DNA of 11,763 nucleotides, from positions 1-11,763 of the forward strand of contig JBGVOD010000022.1 in the NCBI GenBank assembly GCA_045126215.1, written 5' to 3'. This stretch comes from SVEL01 sp045126215. Lineage in GTDB: Bacteria; Bacillota; Clostridia; Lachnospirales; Lachnospiraceae. Numbering within the stretch: the first letter of the stretch is position 1; each line of letters begins with the position of its first letter. This document shows, piece by piece, positions 1 through 8,212 of this stretch. Made by a program: the position numbers and the translations under genes. The notes beneath the pieces are model-generated. The model was not told where the DNA came from. It did no database searches and saw only the letters and a list, made by a program, of their open reading frames with translations.

Positions 1-656
1 CTGGGGATGCAGATGGTGTTGTATCTGGAGCATGTCATTCAACAGCCAATACATTGAAACCTGCATTACAAATTATCAAGACAAAGCCAGGAACAAAGCT
101 TGTTTCAGCATTCTTCTTGATGGAAGTACCAAACTGCGAATTAGGTGAAAATGGAACGTTTGTTTTCGGTGATTGTGGTTTGAATCAGAATCCTAACTCA
201 GAGGAATTAGCTGCTATTGCAGTATCATCTGCAGAGAGTTTCAAATTACTCGTTGGAAAGGAACCAAAGGTTGCAATGCTTTCTCATTCATCAAAGGGAA
301 GTGCAAAGCATGCTGATGTTGATAAAGTAGTTGAAGCTACACGTATTGTAAAGGAAATGGCTCCTGAATTAAATGTAGATGGAGAGCTTCAGGCAGATGC
401 TGCCATAGTTCCATCTGTTGGTGCATCAAAGGCTCCAGGAAGTGATGTTGCTGGAAGTGCAAATGTACTTATATTTCCTGACCTTGATGCAGGAAATATT
501 GGATATAAGCTCGTTCAGAGACTTGCAAAAGCAGAAGCTTATGGCCCAATGACACAGGGAATTGCAAAGCCTGTTAATGACCTATCAAGAGGTTGTTCTT
601 CAAAGGATATTGAAGGTGTTATTGCTATTACAGCTGTACAGGCACAGAATATGTAA
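1..656 (+). CDS. pta: Phosphate acetyltransferase (phosphotransacetylase), 3' part
   Basis: This enzyme interconverts acetyl-CoA plus phosphate and acetyl phosphate plus CoA, and feeds acetate kinase in the cytoplasm. The reading frame is open from base 3 to the TAA at 654-656. It gives about 217 C-terminal residues of a protein usually near 330, so the start lies upstream of the window. Visible family signatures are GDADGVVSGACHSTANTL at the left edge, QIIKTKPG, the block NVLIFPDLDAGNIGYKLVQR, and the C-terminal DLSRGCS motif, whose Ser-Arg pair is part of the CoA/phosphate site in characterised Pta proteins. The TTG at 54 is an internal leucine codon, not a start. ackA follows after 27 bases, with no terminator between, so the two are almost certainly one operon. 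Identity is very secure. Confidence 0.96.
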   Translation, partial: GDADGVVSGACHSTANTLKPALQIIKTKPGTKLVSAFFLMEVPNCELGENGTFVFGDCGLNQNPNSEELAAIAVSSAESFKLLVGKEPKVAMLSHSSKGSAKHADVDKVVEATRIVKEMAPELNVDGELQADAAIVPSVGASKAPGSDVAGSANVLIFPDLDAGNIGYKLVQRLAKAEAYGPMTQGIAKPVNDLSRGCSSKDIEGVIAITAVQAQNM

Positions 657-683
657 GATGTTATTTTGAAAGGAATAATTGTT

Positions 684-1874
684 ATGAAAATTTTAGTTAT
701 AAATTGTGGTAGTTCATCACTTAAATATCAGTTATTTGATATGGATAATCATGAAGTATTAGCAAAAGGGCTTTGTGAAAGAATCGGTATAGAGGGTTCT
801 TTACTTAAACATAATCCTATTGGTAAGGAAAGCGTTGAACTTGCAAAACCTATGGAAAATCATCAGGTTGCTGTTCAGTTAGTACTTGATATGTTGATTG
901 ATAAACAATATGGTGTTATTGATTCAATCTCAGAAATATCTGCAGTAGGTCACAGAGTTCTTCATGCAGGTCAGAAATATTCAGATTCAATAGTTGTAAA
1001 TGAAGATGTTAAAGCAGTTATCAGAGAGTGTTTTGACCTTGGACCTTTGCATAATCCTGCAAATCTTATTGGTATTGAAGCTTGTGAAAAGGCAATGCCA
1101 GGTGTAAAGAATGTGGCAGTATTTGATACAGCATTTCATCAGACAATGCCAGAAAAAGCATATCTTTATGCTATTCCATATGAATACTATGAAAAATATG
1201 GCATCAGAAGATATGGTTTCCATGGTACAAGTCATGCATTTGTATCAGAAAAGGCTATTGAATTCGGTAATTTAGACAAAAATAATTCAAAAGTTATTGT
1301 TTGTCATATTGGAAATGGTGGTTCTGTTTCAGCAGTAATGAACGGAAAATGTGTTGATACATCAATGGGTCTTACTCCTCTTGAAGGTCTTATTATGGGT
1401 ACAAGAAGTGGTGATATTGATCCTGCAATTATTCAGTTTATTGCACATAAGGAAAATAAGACAATTGATGAAATGCTTGACATCCTTAATAAGAAATCAG
1501 GTGTTCTTGGAATATCAGGAGTATCAAGTGACTTTAGAGATCTTACAAAGGCAGCTTCTGAAGGCAATCATAGAGCTGAAGTTGCATTGGAAACTTATGC
1601 ATATAGAATTGCAAAATATATTGGTGCGTATACAGCAGCAATGAATGGTGTTGATGCAATCGTATTCACAGCCGGAGTTGGTGAAAATAATGGTGCAATT
1701 AGAAAGACAGTTTGTGAATATTTAGGATATCTTGGTGTTAAACTAGATGATGCAGAAAATGAGAAACGTGGTGAAGACCTTGTTATTTCAACAGCAGATT
1801 CAAAAGTTAAAGTAATGGTTATTCCTACAAATGAAGAGCTTAGAATTGCTAAAGAAACAGAAGCATTAGTATAA
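684..1874 (+). CDS. ackA: Acetate kinase
   Basis: This is a cytoplasmic enzyme that transfers the phosphate of acetyl phosphate to ADP, yielding acetate and ATP by substrate-level phosphorylation. The product is 396 residues, the usual family length. The ATG at 684 is chosen because GAAAGGA (668-674) lies 9 bases upstream. This start also puts every known active-site residue at its standard number: Asn7, Arg91, His123, Asp148, His180, Arg241 and Glu384. The N-terminal ASKHA motif NCGSSSLK, YGFHGTSH and GTRSGDIDP are all intact. An upstream in-frame TTG at 666 would add six residues but would consume the ribosome site. Pairing with pta completes the acetyl-CoA to acetate branch typical of fermenters. 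Confidence 0.97.
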   Translation: MKILVINCGSSSLKYQLFDMDNHEVLAKGLCERIGIEGSLLKHNPIGKESVELAKPMENHQVAVQLVLDMLIDKQYGVIDSISEISAVGHRVLHAGQKYSDSIVVNEDVKAVIRECFDLGPLHNPANLIGIEACEKAMPGVKNVAVFDTAFHQTMPEKAYLYAIPYEYYEKYGIRRYGFHGTSHAFVSEKAIEFGNLDKNNSKVIVCHIGNGGSVSAVMNGKCVDTSMGLTPLEGLIMGTRSGDIDPAIIQFIAHKENKTIDEMLDILNKKSGVLGISGVSSDFRDLTKAASEGNHRAEVALETYAYRIAKYIGAYTAAMNGVDAIVFTAGVGENNGAIRKTVCEYLGYLGVKLDDAENEKRGEDLVISTADSKVKVMVIPTNEELRIAKETEALV

Positions 1875-1892
1875 ATTTTACATTATATGATT

Positions 1893-1917
1893 TTATGATA
1901 CAGAGTTTGTATCTTAA
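1893..1917 (+). terminator. Weak hairpin after ackA, possible terminator
   Basis: GATACA (1897-1902) pairs with TGTATC (1908-1913) around a 5-base loop. Three more pairs form outside a T-T mismatch. The hairpin lies just after the ackA stop and before the next promoter, where an end for pta-ackA is expected. No T-run follows, so intrinsic termination would be poor. It could instead be a 3'-end stabiliser or be accidental. Confidence 0.3.
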
Positions 1918-1942
1918 TAATCCTATGTAGCAAAAAAACTTG

Positions 1943-1971
1943 TTGACAAATAAAATATGTATATGTATAAT
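1943..1971 (+). promoter_or_regulatory. Consensus sigma-A promoter for yceD-rpmF
   Basis: TTGACA (1943-1948) and TATAAT (1966-1971) are separated by exactly 17 bases, so both hexamers match the vegetative consensus perfectly. The predicted transcription start near 1978 leaves a leader of about 24 bases before the yceD ATG at 2002. A strong constitutive promoter suits a ribosomal-protein transcript. Its position rules out the upstream in-frame ATG at 1957 as a start, because that codon lies between the two promoter hexamers. Confidence 0.9.
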
Positions 1972-2001
1972 TGCAAGAGTGCGATTAGAAAAGAGGTTAC
2001 T

Positions 2002-2526
2002 ATGTTAATTGATTTATGGTCGCTTTTATCCTGCGAGGGTAAAACAATGAGTCTTCAAAGTGATATTCTGATGGATTCTTTTGATACAAAAGTTGGTAAA
2101 TACAAGCTTGTAGATAAAGAACCTGTATCATTTAATTTTACTCACATTGGTGATAAAAAGATTTTGATAGAGGCAGAGGGATGCGTTACTTTGTGCATAC
2201 CTTGCGACAGATGTCTTGAAGATGTAAAATCAAAAATTTTATTAAATACTTCAAAAGAAGTAAGCTTGAGCGAATCAAATGAAGAACCAGATGATGCATA
2301 TGAGTTTGATTATATGGATGGAACAGTTCTGGATTCGGAAAAGTTCGTTTACGGTGAGATTTTAGTGAATTTACCTATGAAGGTTCTTTGTGATGAAAAT
2401 TGCAAAGGAATTTGTAATAGATGTGGCACGAATCTCAACCATGGTAGTTGTGGTTGTGATACCACAGAATTAGATCCGAGAATGGCAAAAGTTCTTGAGG
2501 TCTTCAATAGCTTTAAGGAGGTGTAA
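2002..2526 (+). CDS. yceD: YceD/DUF177 family protein, cysteine-rich
   Basis: The product is 174 residues of the DUF177 family, which sits next to rpmF in most bacteria. In E. coli and plants family members are needed for normal 23S rRNA accumulation; the biochemical activity is unknown. Evidence is the opening MLIDLWSLL, the mid-protein CIPCDRCLEDV with Cys65, Cys68 and Cys71, and a C-terminal cluster with Cys130, 134, 138, 141, 150 and 152, followed by the family-typical DPRMAKVLEVF. The cysteine spacing suggests metal binding, probably zinc, but this is inferred. The ATG at 2002 is preferred because AGAGG lies 6-9 bases upstream and the promoter excludes the longer form. The gene ends 3 bases before rpmF and they share a transcript. 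Confidence 0.88.
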   Translation: MLIDLWSLLSCEGKTMSLQSDILMDSFDTKVGKYKLVDKEPVSFNFTHIGDKKILIEAEGCVTLCIPCDRCLEDVKSKILLNTSKEVSLSESNEEPDDAYEFDYMDGTVLDSEKFVYGEILVNLPMKVLCDENCKGICNRCGTNLNHGSCGCDTTELDPRMAKVLEVFNSFKEV

Positions 2527-2529
2527 ACC

Positions 2530-2709
2530 ATGTCTATTTGTCCAAAGAATAAAACATCTAAAGCAAGAAGAGATAAGAGAAGAGCTAACTGGAAGATGGA
2601 AGCTACAAATCTTGTAAAGTGCAGCAAATGTGGAGCATTAATGATGCCTCATAGAGTATGCAAGGCTTGCGGAAGCTACAACAAAAAAGAAATCATTGCT
2701 CAGGATTAA
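2530..2709 (+). CDS. rpmF: 50S ribosomal protein L32 (bL32)
   Basis: This is a 59-residue structural protein of the large ribosomal subunit. The start is MSICPKNKTSKARRDKRRAN, carrying the basic TSKARRDKRRANWK block that marks bL32. A zinc ribbon follows, with Cys31-x-x-Cys34 and Cys44-x-x-Cys47, so this is the cysteine-containing (C+) form. An excellent ribosome site, AAGGAGGTG (2515-2523), ends 6 bases before the ATG and overlaps the end of yceD, implying translational linkage and high expression. The zinc-binding form may respond to zinc supply in species with a cysteine-free paralogue; none is seen here. A strong terminator follows directly. Confidence 0.97.
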   Translation: MSICPKNKTSKARRDKRRANWKMEATNLVKCSKCGALMMPHRVCKACGSYNKKEIIAQD

Positions 2710-2722
2710 TTGAGTAATAATA

Positions 2723-2756
2723 AGGCCTTTTGGTTTTCCAAAAGGTCTCTTTTTTT
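2723..2756 (+). terminator. Intrinsic terminator of yceD-rpmF
   Basis: AGGCCTTTTGG (2723-2733) pairs with CCAAAAGGTCT (2738-2748) around TTTT. This gives 11 base pairs including one G-T wobble, followed after one C by seven T residues (2750-2756). It sits 13 bases after the rpmF stop and just before the plsX promoter. It separates the ribosomal transcript from the plsX-rnc-smc-ftsY transcript. Confidence 0.93.
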
Positions 2757-2778
2757 GTTCCAAAAGGTCTCTTTTTTG
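2736..2778 (+). repeat. Tandem duplication of terminator 3' arm and T-run
   Basis: TTCCAAAAGGTCTCT plus T-run plus G occurs twice head to tail, at 2736-2757 and 2758-2778, differing only by one T in the run. Only one matching 5' arm exists, so the second copy cannot form its own hairpin. It could compete with the first copy for the 5' arm and would then supply a second U-tract downstream. It probably arose by replication slippage. Confidence 0.85.
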
Positions 2779-2782
2779 TTAC

Positions 2783-2811
2783 TTGATAAAAAGCTTATTT
2801 TTTAGTATATT
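2783..2811 (+). promoter_or_regulatory. Sigma-A promoter for plsX-rnc-smc-ftsY
   Basis: TTGATA (2783-2788) and TATATT (2806-2811) are 17 bases apart, each one mismatch from consensus. The predicted start near 2818 gives a leader of about 35 bases before plsX. It begins within a few bases of the duplicated terminator arm. No operator for the lipid regulator FapR was recognised. Confidence 0.8.
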
Positions 2812-2853
2812 ATATCAGATAGGGTTTTTTAGGTTATGGAGGTAATATAGATT

Positions 2854-3879
2854 ATGTCAGAGAAAATAATAGTTGCTGTTGATGCAATGGGAGGAGATAA
2901 TGCTCCTGTAGAACTTGTAAAAGGTGCTGTTGAAGCGGCTAATGAATGTGATAGATTAATAGTTAGATTAATTGGTGATCAGACTATTATTGAAAAAGAA
3001 CTTACAAATTATCAATATAACAATGCACAGATTGAGATTGTGCATACAACAGAAGTAATTGAAACGGGAGAGCATCCTGTTGAAGCGATTAGAAAGAAAA
3101 AAGACTCTTCTATAGTTGTAGGTATGAAACAGGTTAAGAGTGGTGATGTTAATGCATTTGTATCAGCAGGTAGTTCAGGTGCAATTCTTGTTGGTGGACA
3201 AACTCTTGTTGGAAGAATAAAAGGCGTTGAGAGACCTCCTCTTGCTCCACTTATTCCTACAGCGAAGGGGGTATCCCTTCTTATTGACTGTGGTGCAAAT
3301 GTCGATGCAAAACCATCATATTTAGTTCAGTTTGCAAAAATGGGTTCTATATATATGGAAAATATAGTTGGAATAAAGAATCCTAAGGTTGCAATTGTAA
3401 ATATCGGAGCTGAAGAAGAAAAAGGAAATGCACTTGTGAAAGAAACATTCCCATTACTTAAAGAATGTCATGATATAAACTTTGTTGGAAATATTGAAGC
3501 AAGAGACATTCCAAATGGCGATGCAGATGTAATTGTATGTGATGCATTTGTAGGAAATGTTATCTTAAAATTATATGAAGGATTGGGTGCAACACTTATC
3601 AATGAAATTAAAGCTGGTATGATGTCAACAACAAAGAGTAAGATTGGCGCATTACTTGCAAAACCGGCACTTAAGAAAACATTGAAGAAGTTTGATGGTG
3701 ACACATATGGTGGAGCTCCTCTTTTGGGGCTTAAAGGTCTTGTCGTTAAAACACATGGAAATTCAAGAAGTATAGAGGTTAAGAACTCTATTTTAAATGC
3801 AATAAAGTTCAGTGATCAGAAGATAAATGAAAAGATAAAAGAATATATTAGCGATGAACAAAACGTTAATATTGAATAG
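2854..3879 (+). CDS. plsX: Phosphate acyltransferase PlsX
   Basis: PlsX is a peripheral membrane enzyme that moves an acyl chain from acyl-ACP to inorganic phosphate. The acyl phosphate is used by PlsY to acylate glycerol-3-phosphate, the first step of phospholipid synthesis in most bacteria. The 341-residue length fits the family. Signatures include VAVDAMGGDNAP (Asp10 to Pro18), SAGSSGAILVGG, DCGANVDAKP, FVGNIEARDIP from residue 210, CDAFVGNVILK and YGGAPLLGLKG. GGAGG (2838-2842) is 11 bases upstream of the ATG. It is the first gene of its transcript. The usual downstream neighbour acpP, encoding the acyl carrier protein that PlsX uses, is absent here. Confidence 0.95.
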   Translation: MSEKIIVAVDAMGGDNAPVELVKGAVEAANECDRLIVRLIGDQTIIEKELTNYQYNNAQIEIVHTTEVIETGEHPVEAIRKKKDSSIVVGMKQVKSGDVNAFVSAGSSGAILVGGQTLVGRIKGVERPPLAPLIPTAKGVSLLIDCGANVDAKPSYLVQFAKMGSIYMENIVGIKNPKVAIVNIGAEEEKGNALVKETFPLLKECHDINFVGNIEARDIPNGDADVIVCDAFVGNVILKLYEGLGATLINEIKAGMMSTTKSKIGALLAKPALKKTLKKFDGDTYGGAPLLGLKGLVVKTHGNSRSIEVKNSILNAIKFSDQKINEKIKEYISDEQNVNIE

Positions 3880-3887
3880 AGGATTTT

Positions 3888-4610
3888 ATGAATAAATCAG
3901 AGAAGATTCAACTTGAAAAAAATGCAGTTGCTGCAATTGAGAAAAATATTGGGTATAGTTTTAATGACAAGAGTCTTTTAAAACTTGCCCTTACCCATAG
4001 TTCGTACACAAATGACAATCATGAGGATAAGCATAGTCACAATGAAAGAATAGAGTTTCTCGGAGATGCTGTTTTAGAGCTTTCTTCAAGTGATTATTTG
4101 TATAAAAACTATCAGAATAAATCAGAAGGTGAACTTACCAGACTCAGGGCAAGTATTGTATGTGAGCCTACTCTTGCTATATGTGCTAAGGATATTGAGC
4201 TGAACAAATATATTTTGCTTGGCAAAGGCGAAGAAATTACAGGGGGCAGAGAGAGGGATTCCATTGTATCAGATGCTTTTGAGGCAGTTATTGGAGCCAT
4301 ATATCTTGACGGTGGTTTTGCTATTGCAAAAGACTTTGTGGAGAGATTTGTATTAAATGATATTGAACACAAACAGCTCTTTTTTGATAGCAAGACCATT
4401 CTGCAGGAGATTGTTCAGAAGGAATTTAAAAGTAAAGTCTCATACGAACTTGTAGGTGAATCAGGACCGGATCATAATAAGAAATTTAGTGTAAATGTTT
4501 CTTTAAATGATAAGGTTATTGGTAAAGGTACAGATAGAACAAAACGTAAAGCTGAGCAAAGAGCTGCTTACGAGGCTATTTTGTTTTTGAAACAAAATAG
4601 TGAAAAATAA
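3888..4610 (+). CDS. rnc: Ribonuclease III
   Basis: This is a double-strand-specific endoribonuclease that processes 30S pre-rRNA and some mRNAs. The 240-residue product has the usual two parts. The nuclease domain carries NERIEFLGDAVL at 52-63, with metal-binding Glu53, Glu56 and Asp60 in the family pattern, and DAFEAVIGAIYLDGG with Asp129 and Glu132. A double-stranded-RNA-binding domain (about 165-238) follows, ending in the RTKRKAEQRAAYEAI helix. AGAGGA (3878-3883) overlaps the plsX stop codon and lies only a few bases before the ATG, so translation of the two is probably coupled. Nothing looks damaged. Confidence 0.95.
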   Translation: MNKSEKIQLEKNAVAAIEKNIGYSFNDKSLLKLALTHSSYTNDNHEDKHSHNERIEFLGDAVLELSSSDYLYKNYQNKSEGELTRLRASIVCEPTLAICAKDIELNKYILLGKGEEITGGRERDSIVSDAFEAVIGAIYLDGGFAIAKDFVERFVLNDIEHKQLFFDSKTILQEIVQKEFKSKVSYELVGESGPDHNKKFSVNVSLNDKVIGKGTDRTKRKAEQRAAYEAILFLKQNSEK

Positions 4611-4632
4611 ACAACTGGAAAGGCTTTATAAA

Positions 4633-7600
4633 ATGTATTTAAAAAGTATAGAAGTGCAAGGTTTTAAATCCTTTGCAAATAAGATAAATTTTGAATTTCA
4701 TAATGGTATTACAGGTATAGTAGGTCCAAACGGTTCAGGAAAAAGTAATGTTGCTGATGCTGTAAGATGGGTGCTCGGTGAGCAAAGAATTAAGCAATTG
4801 CGTGGCGGAAAAATGGAAGACGTCATTTTTGCCGGTACAGAGAACAGAAAACCTCTTGGATTCGCATATGTTGCAATTACACTTGATAATAGTGACCATA
4901 AGCTTGCCATAGACTATGATGAGGTGACTGTGTCACGTCGTTTGTATCGTTCTGGTGAAAGTGAATATATGATAAACGGTTCTATTTGCCGTTTGAAGGA
5001 TGTAAACGAACTTTTCTATGATACAGGTATTGGTAAAGAGGGTTACTCTATTATTGGTCAGGGCCAGATTGAAAGAATCTTAAGTGGTAAGCCTGAGGAG
5101 AGAAGAGAATTATTTGACGAAGCAGCTGGTATCGTAAAGTTTAAAAGAAGAAAGATAGAAGCTGTCAAAAAGCTTGAAAATGAGAGAGCAAATCTTTCAA
5201 GAGTAGTTGATATTCTGACTGAATTAGAACGCCAGATAAAACCTCTTGAACGTCAAAGTGAAACAGCAAGAAAATATTTAAAACTTAAGGAAGAACTTAA
5301 AATATATGATATCAATGTATTCCTTCTTGAAGTTACAAGTATTAAAGAAGCATTAAAAGAGGTTGAAGAAAAGCTTGATATTGCAAATAATCAATTATCT
5401 GATAATCAGAATGCACTTGATGATATTAAATCTCAATATGAAAAACTTGATGCATTTCTTGAAGAACTGAATGCTGCCATTGATGAAAAGAAAAATGCAC
5501 TTAGTGTTGCCAGTGTTGAAAAAGAAAATCTAAATGGTGATATCAAAGTATTAAATGAACAGATTAATTCTGCAAAGATTAATGATGAGCATTACAATAC
5601 ACGTATTAATGCCTTAAAAGATAATATTGCTTCAAAAGAAAAAGAAAAAGAAGAATTTTTTAAACAGAAAGAAGAAATTAATAACCTGTTAAAAAATGCT
5701 TCATCTATTAAAAGTGAGGCTGATGAAAAGGTTAAAGTTATCACTGATAGAATTGATGCTTTACTTGCTAAGGTTGAACAGGATAAAGCTGATATTATTA
5801 CATTGCTCAATGAAAAAGCAAATGTTCAGGCGAAAATCCAAAGATATGATGCGATGCTTGAACAAATTAACATTAGAAAAGCAGAGCTTAATTCAAAGCT
5901 TGTAAAATTCCAAAGTGATAAGAATGAACAGAGTAAAGTCGTTGACGAATTAAAAGAAGAGTTAAAGAATATTAGTGATGAAATTATCAAGAATAATGAA
6001 GAACTTGATGATTTTAACAATAGAATTAATCAGATAAATAATGATTCAAGAAACTTAAGAAAAGAGAAAGATGATTTACAAAGAGATTTCCATCAAACGA
6101 ATTCAAATCTTGAGTCTTTAAGAAATCTGACTGAAAGATACGAAGGATATGGAAACAGCATCAAAAAGATAATGGAACTAAAAGAAAACAAAAAGGGAAT
6201 TATCGGTGTTGTTGCAGATATCATAAAAGTTGAGAAACAGTATGAAGTTGCTGTAGAAACAGCCCTTGGTGGAAATATTCAAAATGTCGTTACAGATAAT
6301 GAAAATACAGCAAAAGAGGCTATTGAGTATTTAAAGAAAGGAAAGTTTGGTAGAGCAACATTCCTTCCACTTAATAGTATTGCCAATAAGACAGGATTTA
6401 CAAATGACAGGGCACTTAGCGAACCGGGTGTTATCGGACTTGCTTCTGATCTTGTAAAGATAAATAAAGACTATGAAAATATTGCTAAATATCTTCTTGG
6501 CAGAGTTGTGGTTGTTGATAATATTGATAATGCTTTAAAGCTTGCCAGAAAGTTTAGTTATACTCTTAGAATTGTAACTCTTGAAGGTGAACTTCTTAAT
6601 GCAGGTGGTTCATTATCAGGGGGTGCTTTTAAGAATCAAAGCAATTTGTTAGGACGTCGTAGAGAAATCGAAGAACTTGAAAAGAAGCTCATTGCAATTA
6701 AAGAAGAAGCTTCAAATATCGAAAAGAAGTTAGTCGAATTCGAAAAGGAAACAGTAACTCTTAATGAAGAGGCTGAAAAAATTAAACAAATTCTTAGTGA
6801 ACAGTACATTATTCAAAATACTGTTAAAATGAATCTTAATAAAGCAAATGAAAAGATAAATGAATTAGATACAACATTTGCAGATTTCTCGAAAGAAAAT
6901 TCTGAAATAAATGGTCAGATTGATGATATTAAGAATAATTATAGTACTCTTAATGATGAACTTGATCATTGGATGGAAAAGAATAATATTCTTGAAGAAG
7001 AAATCAGAACTTTGAATGAACAGATTGAAGCTGAAAGAAAGCTTGAAGAAATAGAGAAAAACAGTAATGATGAATTACGAATGAATCTTTCAAATCTGAA
7101 TCAGAAGAGTGATTTCATAAGAGAAAATGTAGAAAGAATAGATGATGAAATAAGCAAATTCAATCTTGAGCTTACTCAGATGTATGAGTTTGCAAAGGGT
7201 ACAGAATCTGAAGTCGCTACAAGAGAAAAAGAAATTGAAAACTTAAATATTCAAATGCAGACATTAGCTCATAATATTGTGATGTTACAGCAGGAGATAG
7301 ATGGATTATTAAAGCAGAAAGATGATCAGTCAAAAGAACACAAAGACTTCTTCATGAAGAGAGAAGAAATTTCCAGAGTGCTTAATGATCTTGATAAGGA
7401 AATCTTCAGATTGAATGCCAAAAAAGAAAAACTGGAAGAAAATAATGAGAAGAGTGTAAATTATATGTGGGATGAATATGAGATTACATATAGCGTTGCT
7501 CTTGAAATGAAGAATGATGAGATGAATGATCTTCCTTCAATGAAGAAGGAAATTGCTTCTCTTAAAAATGAGATTAAAAATCTTGGAAATGTCAATGTTA

Positions 7601-8211
7601 ATTCTATTGATGAGTATAAGGAAGTTTCAGAAAGATATACTTTCCTTAAAACACAGCATGATGATATTGTTGCAGCTGAACAATCACTTGTAACAATAAT
7701 TGAAAATCTTGATGCTGGTATGAAAAAACAATTCCTTGAAAAATTTGCTGAAATAAGAGTTGAATTTGACAAAGTATTCAAAGAATTATTCGGTGGTGGT
7801 AAAGGTACTATTGAGTTAAATGAAGAGGAAGATATCTTAGAGGCAAGTATTTCAATTATTTCACAGCCTCCTGGAAAGAAGCTTCAGAATATGATGCAGC
7901 TTTCGGGTGGTGAAAAGGCTCTTACAGCTATTGCATTATTATTTGCAATTCAGAACCTTAAGCCTTCGCCATTCTGTTTATTGGATGAAATTGAAGCTGC
8001 CCTTGATGATTCAAATGTTACAAGATTTGCATCATATCTTCATAAACTTACTGATCATACACAGTTTATTGTTATTACCCACAGACGTGGTACAATGAAT
8101 GCTGCTGACAGATTGTATGGTATCACAATGCAGGAAAAGGGTGTTTCAACTCTTGTATCTGTAAATCTTATAGAAGCAGAACTTGAAAAAGCTGAGAAAG
8201 GTAAAGAATAA
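4633..8211 (+). CDS. smc: Chromosome segregation protein SMC
   Basis: This large ATPase forms the Smc-ScpA-ScpB condensin, which organises and segregates the chromosome. The product is 1192 residues, close to the 1186 of B. subtilis. The N-terminal head has Walker A GPNGSGKSN at 31-39. A long charged coiled coil (about 170-500) leads to the hinge (about 503-670, with KGKFGRATFLPLN and GGSLSGGAF), and the returning coil runs about 680-1020. The C-terminal head has LSGGEKALTA from residue 1090, Walker B PFCLLDEIEAALDD from 1113 with Asp1118 and Glu1119, and the switch His in VITHRRGT. The ATG at 4633 is chosen because GGAAAGG (4617-4623) is 9 bases upstream and MYLKSIEVQGFKSF is the family's normal start. 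A GTG at 4600 would add 11 atypical residues overlapping rnc. Confidence 0.97.
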   Translation: MYLKSIEVQGFKSFANKINFEFHNGITGIVGPNGSGKSNVADAVRWVLGEQRIKQLRGGKMEDVIFAGTENRKPLGFAYVAITLDNSDHKLAIDYDEVTVSRRLYRSGESEYMINGSICRLKDVNELFYDTGIGKEGYSIIGQGQIERILSGKPEERRELFDEAAGIVKFKRRKIEAVKKLENERANLSRVVDILTELERQIKPLERQSETARKYLKLKEELKIYDINVFLLEVTSIKEALKEVEEKLDIANNQLSDNQNALDDIKSQYEKLDAFLEELNAAIDEKKNALSVASVEKENLNGDIKVLNEQINSAKINDEHYNTRINALKDNIASKEKEKEEFFKQKEEINNLLKNASSIKSEADEKVKVITDRIDALLAKVEQDKADIITLLNEKANVQAKIQRYDAMLEQINIRKAELNSKLVKFQSDKNEQSKVVDELKEELKNISDEIIKNNEELDDFNNRINQINNDSRNLRKEKDDLQRDFHQTNSNLESLRNLTERYEGYGNSIKKIMELKENKKGIIGVVADIIKVEKQYEVAVETALGGNIQNVVTDNENTAKEAIEYLKKGKFGRATFLPLNSIANKTGFTNDRALSEPGVIGLASDLVKINKDYENIAKYLLGRVVVVDNIDNALKLARKFSYTLRIVTLEGELLNAGGSLSGGAFKNQSNLLGRRREIEELEKKLIAIKEEASNIEKKLVEFEKETVTLNEEAEKIKQILSEQYIIQNTVKMNLNKANEKINELDTTFADFSKENSEINGQIDDIKNNYSTLNDELDHWMEKNNILEEEIRTLNEQIEAERKLEEIEKNSNDELRMNLSNLNQKSDFIRENVERIDDEISKFNLELTQMYEFAKGTESEVATREKEIENLNIQMQTLAHNIVMLQQEIDGLLKQKDDQSKEHKDFFMKREEISRVLNDLDKEIFRLNAKKEKLEENNEKSVNYMWDEYEITYSVALEMKNDEMNDLPSMKKEIASLKNEIKNLGNVNVNSIDEYKEVSERYTFLKTQHDDIVAAEQSLVTIIENLDAGMKKQFLEKFAEIRVEFDKVFKELFGGGKGTIELNEEEDILEASISIISQPPGKKLQNMMQLSGGEKALTAIALLFAIQNLKPSPFCLLDEIEAALDDSNVTRFASYLHKLTDHTQFIVITHRRGTMNAADRLYGITMQEKGVSTLVSVNLIEAELEKAEKGKE

Positions 8212-8212
8212 G

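Noticed and set aside
987..1235. Open frame on the - strand inside ackA
   Set aside because: It is antisense to a fully motif-supported acetate kinase, has no recognisable domain and has no separate ribosome site; it is a shadow frame of the AT-rich gene.
4600..4632. GTG at 4600 as the smc start
   Set aside because: It adds 11 residues unlike the family N-terminus and overlaps rnc, while the ATG at 4633 has a good ribosome site and the conserved MYLKSIEVQGFKSF start.
7461..7781. Open frames on the - strand inside smc, including this one of 106 codons
   Set aside because: Serine/phenylalanine-rich low-complexity antisense translations arise from the Glu/Lys-rich coiled-coil codons; no independent signals were seen.
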